Below are positions 17,370-25,878 of a stretch of 44,752 nucleotides of DNA, in pieces. The stretch spans positions 1 to 44,752 of the forward strand of contig CAZTVF010000034.1 of assembly GCA_964616985.1 (NCBI GenBank), written 5' to 3'. This DNA comes from CAZTVF01 sp964616985. Lineage in GTDB: Bacteria > Planctomycetota > Phycisphaerae > SM23-33. The position numbers were made by a program, and so were the translations under genes. Numbering within the stretch: position 1 is the stretch's first letter; each line of letters begins with the position of its first letter. The notes under the pieces were generated by a model. That model made no database searches. It was given only the letters and a program-made list of their open reading frames with translations, and was not told where the DNA came from.

Positions 17370-18387
17370 AGACGACTTCAATATTCTGTTCACGTGCGCC
17401 GGCCGGCGGGTGGCCCTGCTGCGGGCCTTCCGCCAGAGCATGGCCCAGCTGAAGCTCTCGGGGCGCCTCGTCGCCACGGATATCACCGACACCTCGCCCG
17501 CCCTGTGCGCCGCCGACGTGGGAGTGATCGTGCCCACGGTGGACAAGCCTGAATACGCCATGCGACTGCTGCAGACGGTCAAGAAGTACCGCGTGAAACT
17601 GCTGGTGCCGCTGACCGACCTGGACCTGCTGTGCCTGGCCCACCTGCGGGAGCAGTTTGCCGAACTGGGCTGCACGGTGATGATCGGCTCGGTTGACGCC
17701 TTGACCACGTGCATGGACAAGTCCCGCACCAACGCGGTGATTAAGCAGGCGGGGCTGGCCGTCATCGGCACGCACACGCTCAAGGAGTTTCTGCAAGCCC
17801 CCTTCTACCCGTGCTTCATCAAGCCCATCCGCGGCTCGGCCGGGGTCGGGGCGGCGGTGATCAAGAACCATAAGCAGTTGGAGGCGCATGTCGGGCGATT
17901 CAGCGGCCCGATGCTGCTGCAGGAATACGTGCCCGGCCAGGAATTCACCATCGACGTCTATCGCACGCGCCAGGGCGAGGTGAAGTGCGCCGTGCCGCGC
18001 CAGCGGCTTGTCGTGCGCAGCGGCGAGGTCGAAAAGGGCATGACGGTCAACGACCGTACGCTGATCGAGTCGGCCATCAAGCTCTCGACGCACCTGGGCG
18101 ACCTATGGGGCGTGTTCTGCTGCCAGTGCCGGCGGACCGAGGAGGGCGAAGGGCCGCCGCGATTCTTCGAGATCAATCCCCGCTTCGGCGGCGGCGCGCC
18201 GCTGTCGATTGCCGCCGGGGCGAACCTGCCGCTGTACCTGCTGCAGGAGGTCACCGGCCGCCGCGTCACGGCGAAGCTCGGGGCATTCAAGCACCATTTG
18301 CTGATGCTACGATATGAAGAGGCCCTGTTCATCAAGGCCAAGAAGGTCGATTCGCTGCCGGGCTTCAACACGCCCTTCTTCCGGTAA
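17359..18387 (+). CDS. ATP-grasp ligase (carbamoyl-phosphate-synthase-like), probable CTG start
   Basis: An ATP-grasp protein of about 342 residues. The N-terminal Rossmann part begins NILFTCAGRRVALLRAF and the ATP-grasp core has PCFIKPIRGSAGVGAAVIK, MLLQEYVPGQEFTIDVY and the metal-binding ending FFEINPRFGGGAP. Such enzymes form an amide or ester bond from a carboxylate with ATP. The first ATG/GTG of the frame (GTG 17410) would cut off the first beta strand, so the start must be earlier. CTG at 17359 has AAGGAG (17346-17351) at ideal spacing, and ATT at 17383 is the other option. It lies between the sugar transferase and a HAD phosphatase, so modification of a glycan precursor is a reasonable guess. 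Substrate is unknown. Confidence 0.78.
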   Translation: MTRKDDFNILFTCAGRRVALLRAFRQSMAQLKLSGRLVATDITDTSPALCAADVGVIVPTVDKPEYAMRLLQTVKKYRVKLLVPLTDLDLLCLAHLREQFAELGCTVMIGSVDALTTCMDKSRTNAVIKQAGLAVIGTHTLKEFLQAPFYPCFIKPIRGSAGVGAAVIKNHKQLEAHVGRFSGPMLLQEYVPGQEFTIDVYRTRQGEVKCAVPRQRLVVRSGEVEKGMTVNDRTLIESAIKLSTHLGDLWGVFCCQCRRTEEGEGPPRFFEINPRFGGGAPLSIAAGANLPLYLLQEVTGRRVTAKLGAFKHHLLMLRYEEALFIKAKKVDSLPGFNTPFFR

Positions 18388-18501
18388 TGCGGGAGGACGC
18401 GAGGCCCCCCCGGTACCGTGGCTCCAGACCGCAGGGCGAATGGGGACGTTCGCCGACGCCCGAGCGGTGACGGGCAAGGTAAACCAAATGGTGAGCGATA
18501 A

Positions 18502-19206
18502 ATGAACCAAGTCAGCCCCAGCGTCCATGCCGTCGTGTTCGACATCGACGACACGCTCTATCCCGAGCGGCAATACATCCGCAGCGGATATGCCGCCGTC
18601 GCCGAGCACCTTCGCCGCAAACGCACCACGGCCGAGCGATACGAAGACTGGCTCTGGAACCGCTTCCTCACCGACAAGGCCGCCGGGGCATTCGACGCCC
18701 TCAACGAGCATTTCGGCCTGGCGCTCGACTCGGCCGGCATCGCCGAACTCATCGAGACCTACCGCGGCCACCGCCCGGCCATCGCGCCCTACGAGGGCAT
18801 GCGTGACCTGCTGCGGCAGTTGCGGACGAAGTATCGCCTCGGGATCATCAGCGATGGATTCCTCCCCGCGCAGAAGCTGAAGCTGGACGCCCTCGGTCTG
18901 GCCGATCTCTTCGAGGCCGTGGTCTTCACCGAGGAGCTGGGCCGCCCGGCGTGGAAGCCGGCCCCGGACGCCTTTGAACTGCTCGCGCGGAAGATGAGCC
19001 TGCCGCACATCGCGTTCGCGTACGTGGCCGACAACCCCGGCAAGGATTTCATCGCCCCCAACCGCCTCGGCTGGGCCACCATCCAACTCGCCCTGGGCGA
19101 CCGGGTCCACAAACAACCGCCGCCCCTTGTCGAAGCCGACGCCCAGTTCCGCGCCGAAACCCTCGACCAACTGCGCGGCTTGCTGGGCGTGGGCGGTAGC
19201 CGGTAG
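18502..19206 (+). CDS. HAD-superfamily hydrolase (subfamily IA)
   Basis: A 234-residue HAD phosphatase with all four motifs: FDIDDTLY (nucleophile D14, acid D16), IISDGF for motif II, WKPAPDAFELL for motif III and YVADNPGKDF for motif IV. A helical cap lies between motifs I and II, as in subfamily IA. The family hydrolyses small phosphomonoesters such as sugar phosphates. The start at 18502 follows a GGTGA. It is 114 bp after the ATP-grasp gene and probably in its operon. HAD and ATP-grasp genes are often found together in surface-polysaccharide loci, which fits the surrounding genes, but the substrate is not known. Confidence 0.82.
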   Translation: MNQVSPSVHAVVFDIDDTLYPERQYIRSGYAAVAEHLRRKRTTAERYEDWLWNRFLTDKAAGAFDALNEHFGLALDSAGIAELIETYRGHRPAIAPYEGMRDLLRQLRTKYRLGIISDGFLPAQKLKLDALGLADLFEAVVFTEELGRPAWKPAPDAFELLARKMSLPHIAFAYVADNPGKDFIAPNRLGWATIQLALGDRVHKQPPPLVEADAQFRAETLDQLRGLLGVGGSR

Positions 19207-19271
19207 CCAGGGAAGATGCGTAGCGAGAGACAGCGCCGGAGCGCATCCCCGCCAGCACACTGTTCGGGTGC

Positions 19272-19304
19272 CATGCTTTTAGGCCCGTTAGGGCCAAAAG
19301 CATG
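19272..19304. terminator. Hairpin downstream of the HAD gene, possible terminator or repeat
   Basis: CATGCTTTT-A-GGCCC pairs with GGGCCAAAAGCATG around a GTTA loop: a 14-bp stem with one bulged A. It lies 66 bp after the HAD stop and is followed by TTTACA, a short T-run. The A-rich and T-rich arms make it work in both directions. It may equally be a dispersed palindromic repeat. Confidence 0.4.
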
Positions 19305-19405
19305 TTTACATCTGCGGCCATCTGCAGTATTGACCCCATCGGTCGAGCCTTAGTCTCTTGCCACTGTTGACCCTGTCGAACGCAACGGATACAGTGACTC
19401 ACGTC

Positions 19406-19479
19406 GCGCCCGTAGCTCATTAGGATAGAGCGGCGGTTTCCTAAACCGCAGGTGACAGGTTCGAATCCTGTCGGGCGCA
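19406..19479 (+). tRNA. tRNA-Arg (anticodon CCT)
   Basis: A complete 74-nt cloverleaf. Acceptor arms GCGCCCG and CGGGCGC pair over 7 bp with discriminator A. The D stem is GCTC/GAGC, the anticodon stem GCGGT/ACCGC with loop TTCCTAA giving anticodon CCT, the variable region AGGTG and the T stem ACAGG/CCTGT with loop TTCGAAT. CCA is not encoded. It reads AGG codons. A palindromic miniature element begins 20 bp after its 3' end, and no integrase or duplicated 3' end is present nearby. Confidence 0.96.
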
Positions 19480-19498
19480 GTGGGGAAGGAGTGCGCCG

Positions 19499-19727
19499 AT
19501 ATGGAGTGCGGCGGCAACGACGCCGCTTTGGATCAGCTGACCGGGCGGTAGACGCTCGAACACTGAGCCAGCCCGGACGCGCTTATCCATTTCGGACTGC
19601 GGCGGCAAAGATGCCGCTGTGGGTTTCGCTGCCGCATAAAGGGAAGCATAGACGGTCGGTAATGCCGCATCCAAAGCGGCGTCGCCGCCCCTCGCTGCGC
19701 TTGGGGCTCTGCCGCCGCACTCCATAT
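19499..19727. mobile_element. MITE-like inverted-repeat element between tRNA-Arg and aminotransferase
   Basis: A 229-bp unit bounded by a perfect 18-bp inverted repeat: ATATGGAGTGCGGCGGCA at 19499-19516 and its complement at 19710-19727. A second inner pair, ACGCCGCTTTGGAT (about 19519-19533) and ATCCAAAGCGGCGT (19669-19682), continues the stem. The right arm is interrupted by a small hairpin (GCCCC at 19687-19691, GGGGC at 19703-19707). The interior has more GCGGC/GCCGC pairs and no credible reading frame. It carries no transposase, so it is called by structure only. Confidence 0.6.
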
Positions 19728-19747
19728 GCCGCCGCCACCGCGCCTTA

Positions 19748-20872
19748 TCACACCTTGGCCATGGCGTCCTTGAGGACGTTTTTGACGCGGGTGACGATCT
19801 CGGGCGTGAGGTTGGCGAAGAAAGGCAGCGCGATGGTGCGGCTGGCGATGGATTCGGTGATGGGGAAATCGCCGGCGGCGGTGCCGAGCATCTCCATGAT
19901 GTAGGGCTGGAGATGGATGGGGACGAAATAGTTGTTGCAGCCGACGCCGGCCTGGCGGAGGTGGGCCAGCACCGCGTCGCGCTGGGCCAGCGTGAAGCGC
20001 TCGCCCAGGCGGACGACATAGACGAACCAGCTCGCCTTGGCGGGCTCGGTCATGGGCGGCAGGTGAAGCTCGGCCACGTCGGCCAGGGCCTCGTTGTAGA
20101 GCTTGGCGGCGGCGCGGCGCTTGGCGAGGATATCGTCGAGGCGCTTCATCTGGGTCTCGCCCACGGCCGCGTTGATGTCACTGAGGCGGTAGTTGAAACC
20201 GAGGCGCGCGTGCGACAGCCAGGCGTCGGTGGCCCGCCCCTGGTTGCGGAGCGAGCGGCACATGTCGCGAATGTCCACGCGGTCGGTGACGATCATGCCG
20301 CCCTCGCCCGTGGTGATCTGCTTGTTGGGATAGAAGGCGAACACGCCGCACTCGCCGAAGTTGCCCAGCGGCCGCCCGCCCAGCGACCCGCCCAGGGCCT
20401 CGCAGCAGTCTTCGATCAGCAGCAGGTTGTGCTTGCGGGCAATGCGCTCGTAGGCGTCGAAGTGAGCGGGGTTGCCGAACACCTCCACCGGCAGCAGCGC
20501 CTTGGTCCGCGGCGTGATGGCCGCCTCGATGGCGGCGGGGTCCATGTTGTAGCTCACGGGATCGATGTCCACGAAGACGGGCTTGCCCCGCTCGAACAGC
20601 ACGCAGTTGGTGGTGGCCACGAAGGAGAACGGCGAGGTGATCACCTCGTCGCCCTCGCCGATGCCCAGCGAGCGGACGCACAGGTGCAGGCCGCTGGTGC
20701 CGCTGTTGACGCCGATGGCGAACTGGCGCCCCGCCCGGGCGGCGACGGCCTGCTCGAACGCCTCGATGCGAGGCCCGATGCTCAGGCGATCGGTCTTGAG
20801 AACATCGACCACGGCCGCGATTTCGGCGTCCGTGATGTCCGGGTTCGACAACGGGATCGGTTTGTTTTCCAT
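19748..20872 (-). CDS. DegT/DnrJ/EryC1-type sugar aminotransferase
   Basis: A 374-residue PLP enzyme that transfers an amino group to a keto-sugar nucleotide. The PLP lysine is K184 in FAFYPNKQITTGEGGM; the cofactor region also shows NSGTSGLHL at 56-64, EDCCEALGG at 154-162 and NYRLSDINAAVGETQ near 225. It follows the 4,6-dehydratase gene after 19 bp on the same strand. That pair matches the PglF-PglE order of bacillosamine-type pathways, in which a UDP-4-keto-6-deoxy sugar is aminated at C4. Sugar identity is inferred from context. Confidence 0.9.
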   Translation of the reverse strand: MENKPIPLSNPDITDAEIAAVVDVLKTDRLSIGPRIEAFEQAVAARAGRQFAIGVNSGTSGLHLCVRSLGIGEGDEVITSPFSFVATTNCVLFERGKPVFVDIDPVSYNMDPAAIEAAITPRTKALLPVEVFGNPAHFDAYERIARKHNLLLIEDCCEALGGSLGGRPLGNFGECGVFAFYPNKQITTGEGGMIVTDRVDIRDMCRSLRNQGRATDAWLSHARLGFNYRLSDINAAVGETQMKRLDDILAKRRAAAKLYNEALADVAELHLPPMTEPAKASWFVYVVRLGERFTLAQRDAVLAHLRQAGVGCNNYFVPIHLQPYIMEMLGTAAGDFPITESIASRTIALPFFANLTPEIVTRVKNVLKDAMAKV

Positions 20873-20891
20873 GGGGCCTCTGGGGAGATGA

Positions 20892-22946
20892 TCAAGATGC
20901 CGTCGGGGCCTTGGGGCCCGCGCCGGTCGGTTTCATGCCGGTGGACTCGAACTCGGGCACGAGCGCCTTGATGGCCGCGATCACGGCATCGCGGTCGTTG
21001 CAGTTCCGCAGCGATTCGAACGCGCCGAACGCCTGCAGCACGCGGTTCCACTCCACGGGAGTGCTCTTCCAGACCGCGACCTTTGGGTGCACAGTGGGCT
21101 CCATGCCCTCGCCCGCCGTCCGCAATTCCTCGAACAGCTTTTCGCCGGGGCGGATGCCGGTGAAGTGGATGTCGATGTCTTCGCCGGGGCGGAAGCCGCT
21201 CAGCGTGATCATCTGGCGTGCGAGGTCGACGATCTTCACGGGCTCGCCCATATCCAGCAGGTAGATCTGTCCGCCGACGCCGGTGGCGGCCGCCTGAAGC
21301 ACCAATTGCGCCGCCTCCGGGATGGTCATGAAGTAGCGGGTCATCTCCGGGTGCGTCACGGTCACCGGCCCGCCGGCGGCGATCTGCCGGCGGAAGGTGG
21401 GCACGACCGAACCGGCCGAGCCCAGCACGTTGCCGAACCGCACGGTCTTGAACTTCGTGGCGCACTGGCCGCTGCCGCTGAGCGACTGCGTATAGATCTC
21501 CGCGACGCGCTTGGAAGCGCCCATGATCGACGAGGGGTTGACGGCCTTGTCGGTGGAGATCGTGACGAACTCGTCCGAGCCGAAGCGGCAGCAGGCGTCG
21601 GCGACGTTGCGCGTGCCGAGGATGTTGTTCTTCACCGCCTCGGAGGGGTTGTGCTCCATCAGCGGCACGTGCTTGTGGGCCGCGGCGTGGATGACGACCT
21701 CCGGCCGCTGCTTGTCCCAGATGTTCATCACGCGGTCGCGGTCGTAAATGTCGCAGATGCAGGGCACGATGACGATGTCGCCGTGCGAGCCCCGCAGCTC
21801 GTTCTCGATGTCGAACAGCGGCGTCTCGGCCTGCTCGACCAGGATGAGCTTGGAGGGGCCGAACTTGCAGATCTGGCGGCACATTTCCGAGCCGATGCTG
21901 CCGCCGGCCCCGGTGACCAGCACGCGGCGGTCGTGAAGGAATCGCCCGATCGCCTCGAGGTCCAGCTGCACGGCCTCTCGGCCCAGGAGGTCGTTGATGT
22001 CCACCGGGCGGATCTGCGAGACCGTCACGCGCCCGTCGATGAGGTCGCCCACGCCCGGCAGCGACTGGAACTTGAGCTTGGTGCCGCTGCAGACCTCGAT
22101 CACGCGGCGAAGCTGCTTCTGCGTGGCCGAGGGGATGGCGGTGATGATTTCGTCGATGTTCTTCTCGTCGCAGATGCGGCGAATGTCGGCCGTGGCGCCC
22201 AGCACGGGCACGCCGTGGATGGAGATGTCGCGCTTGGAGGGGTCGTCGTCGACGAGGCCCACGACGCGGTATTTCTCAACCCGCATGCGCAGGATTTCGC
22301 GGATGATGGCCTCGGCGGCGTTGCCGGCCCCCACCACCAGCACGCGCCGGACGCCGGCGCCCGACAGCGGCCGCAGCTCCTCGCGGTAGATGCGGAAGCC
22401 CAGGCGCACCGCGCAGACCAGGAACACGGTGCCCAGGAAATCCAGCACCAGCACGCCCTTGGAATACTTGCGGCCGAAGAACTCGGTGAGGTACGGCACG
22501 TGGCGGTCGAACTGCGAGGGCAGGTACGAGAACAGCACGATCAGCATGAACGTGACGAAGACGAAGACCCACGCGGCCAGCAGGATGTTGCTGACGTCGC
22601 GAATGCTGGAGTATTGCCACCCGCCGCGCAGCAGCTTCATCCGCGCGAAGATGACGAGCTTCATCAGGATGAAGTACGGCAGCAGGGGCAGGAACGATTC
22701 ATAGAACCAGTTGGGCGTCGGGGGCGTGATGCCCTTGCCGCAGTTGGGACAGGTCAGCATCGTCCAGTAGCCCTGGACGCCCGCGTCGAACCGGACGAGG
22801 TAGGCGATCAGCAGCGCCACGCCGAACACAAACGCGTGCAGCGAAATGTTGACCAGCAGACGATACCGCATCACGAAGGCTTCAAAGGAAGTCAGCTTCG
22901 TTGCGAGCAGATCAACTTCGGTGTTTTCTTGTTCAATATCCGACAC
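20892..22946 (-). CDS. Membrane NDP-sugar 4,6-dehydratase (PglF/WbpM/CapD family)
   Basis: A 684-residue protein of the large PglF/WbpM type. Four to five membrane helices occupy about 30-185, followed by a CoA-binding-like Rossmann domain (RVLVVGAGNAAEAII at 201-215) and a C-terminal SDR domain with TGAGGSIGSE at 345-354. The SDR active site reads STDKAVNPSSIMGASK (464-479), with Met475 where a classical SDR has Tyr and with Lys479; this replacement is usual in 4,6-dehydratases of this family. It converts UDP-GlcNAc-like substrates to 4-keto-6-deoxy forms. An unusual CPNCGKG with one CxxC lies in the first extracytoplasmic loop. The upstream region is shared with the divergent gene at 23080. 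Confidence 0.9.
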   Translation of the reverse strand: MSDIEQENTEVDLLATKLTSFEAFVMRYRLLVNISLHAFVFGVALLIAYLVRFDAGVQGYWTMLTCPNCGKGITPPTPNWFYESFLPLLPYFILMKLVIFARMKLLRGGWQYSSIRDVSNILLAAWVFVFVTFMLIVLFSYLPSQFDRHVPYLTEFFGRKYSKGVLVLDFLGTVFLVCAVRLGFRIYREELRPLSGAGVRRVLVVGAGNAAEAIIREILRMRVEKYRVVGLVDDDPSKRDISIHGVPVLGATADIRRICDEKNIDEIITAIPSATQKQLRRVIEVCSGTKLKFQSLPGVGDLIDGRVTVSQIRPVDINDLLGREAVQLDLEAIGRFLHDRRVLVTGAGGSIGSEMCRQICKFGPSKLILVEQAETPLFDIENELRGSHGDIVIVPCICDIYDRDRVMNIWDKQRPEVVIHAAAHKHVPLMEHNPSEAVKNNILGTRNVADACCRFGSDEFVTISTDKAVNPSSIMGASKRVAEIYTQSLSGSGQCATKFKTVRFGNVLGSAGSVVPTFRRQIAAGGPVTVTHPEMTRYFMTIPEAAQLVLQAAATGVGGQIYLLDMGEPVKIVDLARQMITLSGFRPGEDIDIHFTGIRPGEKLFEELRTAGEGMEPTVHPKVAVWKSTPVEWNRVLQAFGAFESLRNCNDRDAVIAAIKALVPEFESTGMKPTGAGPKAPTAS

Positions 22947-23079
22947 TGATATTCCAAATAGAAAGAGAGTCTGCCTGAATATGGATCGACCATCGCCCCC
23001 CTGGAGTTGAATTCTCTTCCTCCAGGAATGTCAAGTCAAGCAAAGATTCATCCATGACACGGCCGATCTATATTATTCA
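22947..23079. promoter_or_regulatory. Divergent intergenic region with a likely plus-strand -10 box
   Basis: A 133-bp region between divergent glycan genes, lower in GC than its neighbours. TATATT at 23069-23074 stands only 5 bp before the ATG at 23080; if it is a -10 box the transcript would be leaderless. The -35 side (TTCATC, about 23047) is weak. CTGGAG at 23001-23006 and CTCCAG at 23020-23025 form a small hairpin in the middle. Confidence 0.35.
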
Positions 23080-24621
23080 ATGATGCATTCATCCACGACA
23101 CACACAACGCCTATTGTAGCCCCCGCGCCGGCGGGCTCTTCCGCCGGACGCCTTTTCTGTTACGTCTTCGCGGCGTCCGCTGTTCTGTTCTGCCTCACAG
23201 TTCAGCACGGGCCGGCCTGGCAGGATAGCGGGGTCTTCCAGTGGCGGGTCTGGATCTTCGACGTCAAGGGCTGGCTGGGACTGGCCTTGGCACATCCGAT
23301 GCTCATCGTTCTGGGCAAGGCATTCTCGCTGGTTCCCGTGGGCGAGACGGCCACCCGGATCAACCTGCTGTCGGCGATCTGCGCCGCGGCCGCCACGGCC
23401 AACGTGGCCTTGCTCGTGCGGCGCCTCGCGCCCGGGCAGACGCGGGCGGCGTGGTTTGCGGCCGGCGCCTTCGCCCTGGCGCACACGACGTGGTGGCTGG
23501 CGACCATCGCCGAAAGCCAGGCCATCCTGGTGGCCCTCTTCACGCTGGAACTGAACCTGCTGCTGTCGCTGATCGACCGGCCCGCGCTGTACAAGGTGGC
23601 CCTGCTGGGCCTGGCCAGCGGGCTGGGATTCTCCACGCACAACCTGGCACTGCTGGCACTGCCCGCCTACGGATTGACGGTGATCCATCTTTGTGCGTGC
23701 CGCCGCCTGCCGTGGGCGGCCGTGCCGCTGATGATCGCCGCATGGGGCGTCGGCGGCAGCCTCATCCTCACGCTGATCGTGCAGCAGGCGGGCGAGGTGG
23801 GCCTGGCCGCCGCCGTCCGCTCGGCCCTGTTCGGCCAGAGCTGGCAGGGCGCGGTCCTGGGGACCGCGATGAAGCCCATCGCCCGCGGGGCAGGCTACAT
23901 CGCCTACAACTTCCCCAACCTCGCCCTTCCCCTGGCCGTCGCCGGGCTGTGGCGCCTGCACCAGCGGGCCCCGCGCCCCCTGCGATGGGCCCTGTACTAC
24001 CTCACGGCCGCCTACTTCGCCTTCGCTATCCGCTACAATATCGCCGACCAGTTCATGTTCTTCCTGCCCTTCTACGCCATGACGGCCGTGCTGGCGGGCG
24101 TGGGCCTGGCCGCGGCCACCGAGGGCGGCAAACGGCGCACGCTGCTGATCGCCGCGATGGCGACGCTCGTAATCGGCCCGGCGCTCTACGCCGCGGCGCC
24201 GGCTCTGTGCAAGGCCGCGGGCGTCGCTCTCCCCGGCCGAAAAGACACCCCCTACCGCGACAGCGACCGCTACTGGCTGACGCCCTGGAAGGTGAACGAG
24301 ACCTCGGCGGCCGACTTCGCGCGCGATGCCCTGACGCCTCTGCGGCCGGGCGATACGGTAATCGCCGATGGCACGACGCTGGCCCCCTTGCGGTGGGCGC
24401 AGCAGGTGCAGGGGCTGGCGGCCGGCGTGCGGATCCTCCACAACAATGACGCCTCGCCGCAGGCCGTGCCCCCGGGCTCGCCGCGGGTGTTTGTCGTCTC
24501 TCCCTCGCGCGATTATCATCCCGAGTGGATGGAGCCCCTTGCGGCATTTGATAAGTCAGGCGATAATTTAGTTCTATATCATGTCCGTTGGCGGACCCGC
24601 GAGGCGACTACGCTTCCGTAG
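23080..24621 (+). CDS. Polytopic membrane glycosyltransferase, DUF2723-like
   Basis: A 513-residue integral membrane protein with about ten hydrophobic segments in the first 390 residues and a soluble C-terminal domain. The early WQDSGVFQW followed by LGLALAHPMLIVLGKAF matches the DUF2723 group, whose members resemble protein O-mannosyltransferases and use polyprenyl-linked sugars, with the acidic residue of the first outside loop (D in QDSG) as catalytic candidate. Family membership is by eye. Its two adjacent ATG codons are 5-8 bp after a TATATT box. It stands upstream of the WecA-type transferase, so transfer of a lipid-linked sugar is plausible. Confidence 0.72.
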   Translation: MMHSSTTHTTPIVAPAPAGSSAGRLFCYVFAASAVLFCLTVQHGPAWQDSGVFQWRVWIFDVKGWLGLALAHPMLIVLGKAFSLVPVGETATRINLLSAICAAAATANVALLVRRLAPGQTRAAWFAAGAFALAHTTWWLATIAESQAILVALFTLELNLLLSLIDRPALYKVALLGLASGLGFSTHNLALLALPAYGLTVIHLCACRRLPWAAVPLMIAAWGVGGSLILTLIVQQAGEVGLAAAVRSALFGQSWQGAVLGTAMKPIARGAGYIAYNFPNLALPLAVAGLWRLHQRAPRPLRWALYYLTAAYFAFAIRYNIADQFMFFLPFYAMTAVLAGVGLAAATEGGKRRTLLIAAMATLVIGPALYAAAPALCKAAGVALPGRKDTPYRDSDRYWLTPWKVNETSAADFARDALTPLRPGDTVIADGTTLAPLRWAQQVQGLAAGVRILHNNDASPQAVPPGSPRVFVVSPSRDYHPEWMEPLAAFDKSGDNLVLYHVRWRTREATTLP

Positions 24622-24654
24622 GTTTTTCATCCGCGAACCCTTTTTGCCGTACCC

Positions 24655-25845
24655 GTGGTGCTTGGCATGGCCCCGAAGACAATTCTCGAGGTGCTCGAGC
24701 CGCTGTGGTGGATCTTCCTGATCTCCTTCATCGTCTCATTGATTGCCACGCCCATCTGCCGCTGGCTGGCCTACCGCACGCGGATCGTCGACCGCCCCGA
24801 CGATCTGCTCAAGCCTCATGGCCGCCCTATCGCGTATCTGGGCGGCGTGGCGATGTTCTTCGGAATGATCGCCGGGCTGGTGGCCTACAGCTTCTACATG
24901 CCCGAACGCAGCGAGCACCTCCAGCGCCTCGGCCAGCAGTTCTGGGGCGGCCAGGCGCGCGAGCTGCTCCTCAACCCAATCTGGAACGTCTTCGCCATCG
25001 CGATCTCGAGCCTGACGATCATGCTGGTCGGGCTGGTGGACGACATCCGCTGCCTCTCCCCTCGCAGGAAGATGATCGGGCAGGTGCTGGCGGCGGCCAT
25101 CCTGCTGGGAGGCGGCGTGGGCGAGCGAATGTCGGTGATGATCTTCGGGCTGTTCGAGCCGCTGGTGGTGCCTGAAGTCATCATCGTGGCCACCAGCGCC
25201 TTGATGTGCGTGCTGATGGTGATCGGCACGTGCAATGCGGTGAACCTGATCGACGGCCTCGACGGTCTGTGCGGCGGCGTGACGGGCATCATCACGATCG
25301 GGTTTCTGCTGCTGGCGGCGTACCTGGCCAGCTGGTGCCATCCCGGCCGCGAGGACTTCGACACGCTCCGCATGGGGCTGTGCCTGGCGATGGTGGGCGC
25401 GGTGCTGGGCTTTCTGCCGTACAACGTCCCGCCGGCCAGCATTTTCATGGGCGACGCAGGCAGCATGCTGCTGGGCTTCTTCGTGGCGACGATGATGGCG
25501 CTGTTCTGCAAGGAAGGCAACCCGCGATGGTTCCTCTCGGCCTGCGCGGTATTCACGCTGCCGATGCTGGACACGTCGCTGGCGGTGGTGCGTCGGCTGC
25601 TGGCGGGCAAGAGCATATTCGCCGGCGACCGCAGCCACCTGTATGACCAACTGGTCGATCGAGGCATGACGGTCAAGAAGGTGGTCGTGCTGTTCTACAT
25701 CCTCGCGGCCGCCTTCGCCGCCCTGGGGCTGGGCCTGGCCCTGGTCCGCGTCCGCTACGCGATCCTCATCTACGCCGTCGTCCTGGCCGTCGCCTGGGTG
25801 CTCTTCCTTGTCCTGGGCATGGTCCGCCCGCCGGCGAAGCGGTAA
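24655..25845 (+). CDS. WecA-type polyprenyl-phosphate N-acetylhexosamine-1-phosphate transferase
   Basis: A 396-residue polytopic transferase of the MraY/WecA family, which starts lipid-linked glycan synthesis from UDP-GlcNAc-like donors. Motifs are KPHGRPIAYLGGVAM near the N-terminus, LVGLVDDIR with the catalytic DD pair, NAVNLIDGLDGLCGG, IFMGDAGSMLLGF and the loop GDRSHLYDQLVDRG. The His in HLYDQLVDRG and the absence of MraY markers favour WecA. The GTG at 24655 and the ATG at 24667 are both possible starts; neither has a clear ribosome site. It lies 33 bp after the DUF2723 gene and is probably co-transcribed with it. Confidence 0.9.
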   Translation: MVLGMAPKTILEVLEPLWWIFLISFIVSLIATPICRWLAYRTRIVDRPDDLLKPHGRPIAYLGGVAMFFGMIAGLVAYSFYMPERSEHLQRLGQQFWGGQARELLLNPIWNVFAIAISSLTIMLVGLVDDIRCLSPRRKMIGQVLAAAILLGGGVGERMSVMIFGLFEPLVVPEVIIVATSALMCVLMVIGTCNAVNLIDGLDGLCGGVTGIITIGFLLLAAYLASWCHPGREDFDTLRMGLCLAMVGAVLGFLPYNVPPASIFMGDAGSMLLGFFVATMMALFCKEGNPRWFLSACAVFTLPMLDTSLAVVRRLLAGKSIFAGDRSHLYDQLVDRGMTVKKVVVLFYILAAAFAALGLGLALVRVRYAILIYAVVLAVAWVLFLVLGMVRPPAKR

Positions 25846-25878
25846 CCTGCTTCCCGGGCGTTCTTCACCGCAGTGCGC

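Noticed and set aside
19406..19747. Integration site (att) at the tRNA-Arg
   Set aside because: No duplicated tRNA 3' end and no integrase in the window; the adjacent element has its own terminal repeats.
21087..22949. 620-codon plus-strand frame opposite the 4,6-dehydratase
   Set aside because: Antisense to an unambiguous PglF-type gene and rich in Asp/His/Val without structure.
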